The notes beneath the pieces were generated by a model that was not told the origin of the DNA, searched no databases, and worked only from the letters and a program-made list of their open reading frames with translations. Shown here piece after piece: positions 5,722 through 7,281 of a DNA stretch of 7,281 bases (positions within the stretch are counted from its first letter, which is position 1; each line of letters starts with the position of its first letter). A program made the position numbers and the translations under genes. The stretch comes from Omnitrophica bacterium RIFOXYB12_FULL_50_7 (GTDB lineage Bacteria > Omnitrophota > Omnitrophia > Omnitrophales > Aquincolibacteriaceae): the NCBI GenBank assembly GCA_001804345.1, contig MHFU01000063.1, forward strand, positions 1 through 7,281. Direction: 5' to 3'.

Positions 5722-7140
5722 ATGAAATCCAAGATCCTCTCCTGTCTTGCCCTTGTGGTCTTTCTTTTTTCCACGATCCTTTCTGGTTTTGCCGAAGATA
5801 TTACCAATGAGGTTCAAAACGTGCGCCGTGAGACCCGGGGAGAGGATCAGTCTTCTCGTGCCGCGGAAAAGTCGAAAGAAAAAGCCGCGATCGATAAGTA
5901 CAAGACCGGCGTTACGTATGAGGATATCCTTAAAGACCCGGACAATATCGGGTTGAACGCGCGCTACGCGCAGGATCAGATCGCCCGCGGAGAGCTTTTG
6001 AGCGCGGCCGCGACTCTGGAACGTATTCTCCTTGTGAATCCCAATCTGGTGGACGTGCGTCTCCTTTATGCCGTGGTCTTATATCGGTTGGACAGTTTGA
6101 ATGAAGCGCAGAAGGAATTGAATGCTCTGAGGACTGTAACGCTCCCGCCCGCGATCCGGGACCAGGTGAGTGAATATGAGAAAAAAATCAAATCCCGGAA
6201 ACGTCGGACCCATTTGGGATTGCGCCAGAGCGTGGGTTGGGGCTATGACACGAACCGCAATGCCGCTCCTTCTTCGAAATTCCAGCTCGTGAATGACGTA
6301 GCCCAGGATCTTACCGGGTCAAATAATCGGCGCGCGGACACTCATTTTCTGAATGTCTCCAGTTTGGACGTGACGCATGACCTCGGGTTTCAGGCGGGGC
6401 ATTCGGTGTTCGGAAACTTCACGTATTTCCTTCAAGAACAGACGAACGTGCATTCGCTGGACCTCGGTTCTTTCCAGTACGAGTTCGGCGGAACGTACAA
6501 AAGCAAGTGGTTCGATTTCACACCTTCGTTTGTCGCGAGCAACATCTTTCTTTCCGCTGAGAGTTTTTTGAGAACGCAGGGAGGGAACTTCCTTTTTGAG
6601 CGCGATGTGACCAAGAAACTCAAGGCCTTCTATGATTTCCGGATCGAGCGCCAGGATTATTTAAACATTTCGGAGAACACGAATTCTTATGATAACAAAG
6701 GGCCTGAGTTCAGCAATTTCTGGGGTGCCAGTTATGTTATTATCCCGACCATGAAGTGGACCTCCAGTGTCGGGTATGCGGATAAAAAAGCCAAACAGAA
6801 CTATAATGCCTATGAGCGCCTGAGCCTGAACAATACGCATACGTGGGTCTTGCCCAAGGGCCAGTTCCTGATCAATGCCCTGAACGTGAACTTTGATAAC
6901 TATGAGTCGCCGGAGGTCTCCGTCGCGGGGAAGGTCCGGCATGACAAGTCCATGCGATATCGTGTGACCTATGGGACGCCTCTCTCAACGATCTTTTTTG
7001 GAAGGATCCTTTCCAAGCCTTTGAAGGATATTGTTTTTACCGCCTCTTACGAATTTTACCGCTCTCTTTCCAATATCACCAATTACAGCTACACCAACAA
7101 TAAATGTCAGATGATTCTCACCAAGCGCATGGAGTTTTAG
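5722..7140 (+). CDS. Exported TPR/outer-membrane beta-barrel protein (Slam/DUF560-like architecture)
   Basis: Predicted outer-membrane protein of 472 aa. Residues 1-24 form a signal peptide: KSK, a hydrophobic stretch LALVVFLFSTIL, and a likely cleavage site after SGFA. A charged, probably helical segment (25-62) follows, then two TPR-like helix pairs at about 73-138 (ARGELLSAAATLERILLVNP, then LDSLNEAQKEL). From about 163 the sequence alternates polar and hydrophobic/aromatic residues typical of beta-strands, opening with GLRQSVGWGYDTNRN and ending in ILTKRMEF; a C-terminal Phe is the usual barrel-assembly signal. TPR helices followed by a barrel is the layout of surface lipoprotein assembly modifiers (Slam, DUF560), but similarity is judged from architecture only, and a general porin-like barrel is possible. 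The stop is two bases before the next start, so the two genes are almost certainly cotranscribed. Confidence 0.75.
   Translation: MKSKILSCLALVVFLFSTILSGFAEDITNEVQNVRRETRGEDQSSRAAEKSKEKAAIDKYKTGVTYEDILKDPDNIGLNARYAQDQIARGELLSAAATLERILLVNPNLVDVRLLYAVVLYRLDSLNEAQKELNALRTVTLPPAIRDQVSEYEKKIKSRKRRTHLGLRQSVGWGYDTNRNAAPSSKFQLVNDVAQDLTGSNNRRADTHFLNVSSLDVTHDLGFQAGHSVFGNFTYFLQEQTNVHSLDLGSFQYEFGGTYKSKWFDFTPSFVASNIFLSAESFLRTQGGNFLFERDVTKKLKAFYDFRIERQDYLNISENTNSYDNKGPEFSNFWGASYVIIPTMKWTSSVGYADKKAKQNYNAYERLSLNNTHTWVLPKGQFLINALNVNFDNYESPEVSVAGKVRHDKSMRYRVTYGTPLSTIFFGRILSKPLKDIVFTASYEFYRSLSNITNYSYTNNKCQMILTKRMEF
7131..7134 (+). promoter_or_regulatory. Ribosome binding site inside the end of the upstream gene
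   Basis: GGAG within the last codons of the beta-barrel gene lies 8 nt before the GTG at 7143. It decides that start and suggests translational coupling between the two genes. Confidence 0.6.
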
Positions 7141-7142
7141 CT

Positions 7143-7281
7143 GTGAAAAAGGCGATCGTCTCCTTTCCCGCATTCTTCCTAATTTTTTCTGCGCCCGTTC
7201 TTTTCGCTCAAATGCCGGTTTCGATGCCTGGGGTTATGGTTCCCTCGATGCTTGAAAAGATCGGTGTCGTAGCCGCGGCCG
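7143..7281 (+). CDS. Exported protein, N-terminal part only (runs off the window)
   Basis: A GTG start gives 46 complete codons before the window ends. The product opens with MKKAIVSF, a hydrophobic core (PAFFLIFSAPVL) and FAQ, a clear Sec signal peptide with probable cleavage after LFA. The mature part begins QMPVSMPGVMVPSMLEKIGVV, rich in Met and Pro. EKIGVVAAA at the edge resembles the start of FecR-type domains, which often begin with a G-V-V/K-V-x-A-x-x-G strand; this is only a hint because the rest is missing. The two-base gap to the preceding gene and the good GGAG site make an operon with the beta-barrel protein likely, suggesting a joint envelope role. Confidence 0.7.
   Translation, partial: MKKAIVSFPAFFLIFSAPVLFAQMPVSMPGVMVPSMLEKIGVVAAA

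Overview
The window carries three complete protein genes, the start of a fourth, and an unusually dense set of palindromic (hairpin-forming) repeats, three of which lie in frame inside one of the genes. Codon use looks uniform and moderately GC-rich, while the gaps between genes are more AT-rich. The protein at 5722-7140 has a signal peptide, TPR-like helices and a beta-barrel ending in Phe, so the host should be a Gram-negative (diderm) bacterium. The repeat families (TTGGT-type AT-rich repeats, GGGGACAGG...CCAGTCCCC palindromes, CCCTC...GAGGG palindromes) resemble those in repeat-rich uncultured lineages such as Omnitrophota or other PVC-related groups. That placement is an impression from memory, not a demonstrated assignment.

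Layout. Positions 1-144 are an AT-rich leader holding a 27-nt imperfect inverted repeat and a degenerate 32-nt direct repeat. Positions 145-3432 (+) encode an AddB-like helicase/nuclease subunit of 1095 aa with a Walker A motif, a RecB-family (PD-(D/E)XK) nuclease domain and four iron-sulphur-type cysteines. Positions 3433-3532 are a short convergent gap dominated by a nested hairpin that also covers the AddB stop codon. Positions 3533-5500 (-) encode a compact Ski2-like DEVH helicase. Positions 5501-5721 are a divergent intergenic region with a long GC-rich hairpin and weak promoter-like sequence. Positions 5722-7140 (+) encode an exported TPR/beta-barrel protein, and two bases after its stop a second exported protein begins at 7143 and runs off the window.

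How the parts relate. The AddB-like protein would act on DNA double-strand ends in recombinational repair, probably with an AddA partner that is not in the window. The Ski2-like helicase is probably an RNA helicase with its own promoter. The last two genes form an envelope operon. The window is therefore two nucleic-acid enzymes in convergent orientation, then an outer-membrane unit.

The most interesting signal is the repeat load. Two 43-nt palindromes at 710-752 and 1039-1081 are inverted copies of each other (36 of 43 identical), and both are translated in frame to give the same hexapeptide FPEGKG. A third palindrome of a different family (2292-2352) is also translated in frame, and a fourth (3424-3512) appears to supply the gene's stop codon. 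This resembles the in-frame palindromic elements known from Rickettsia genes.
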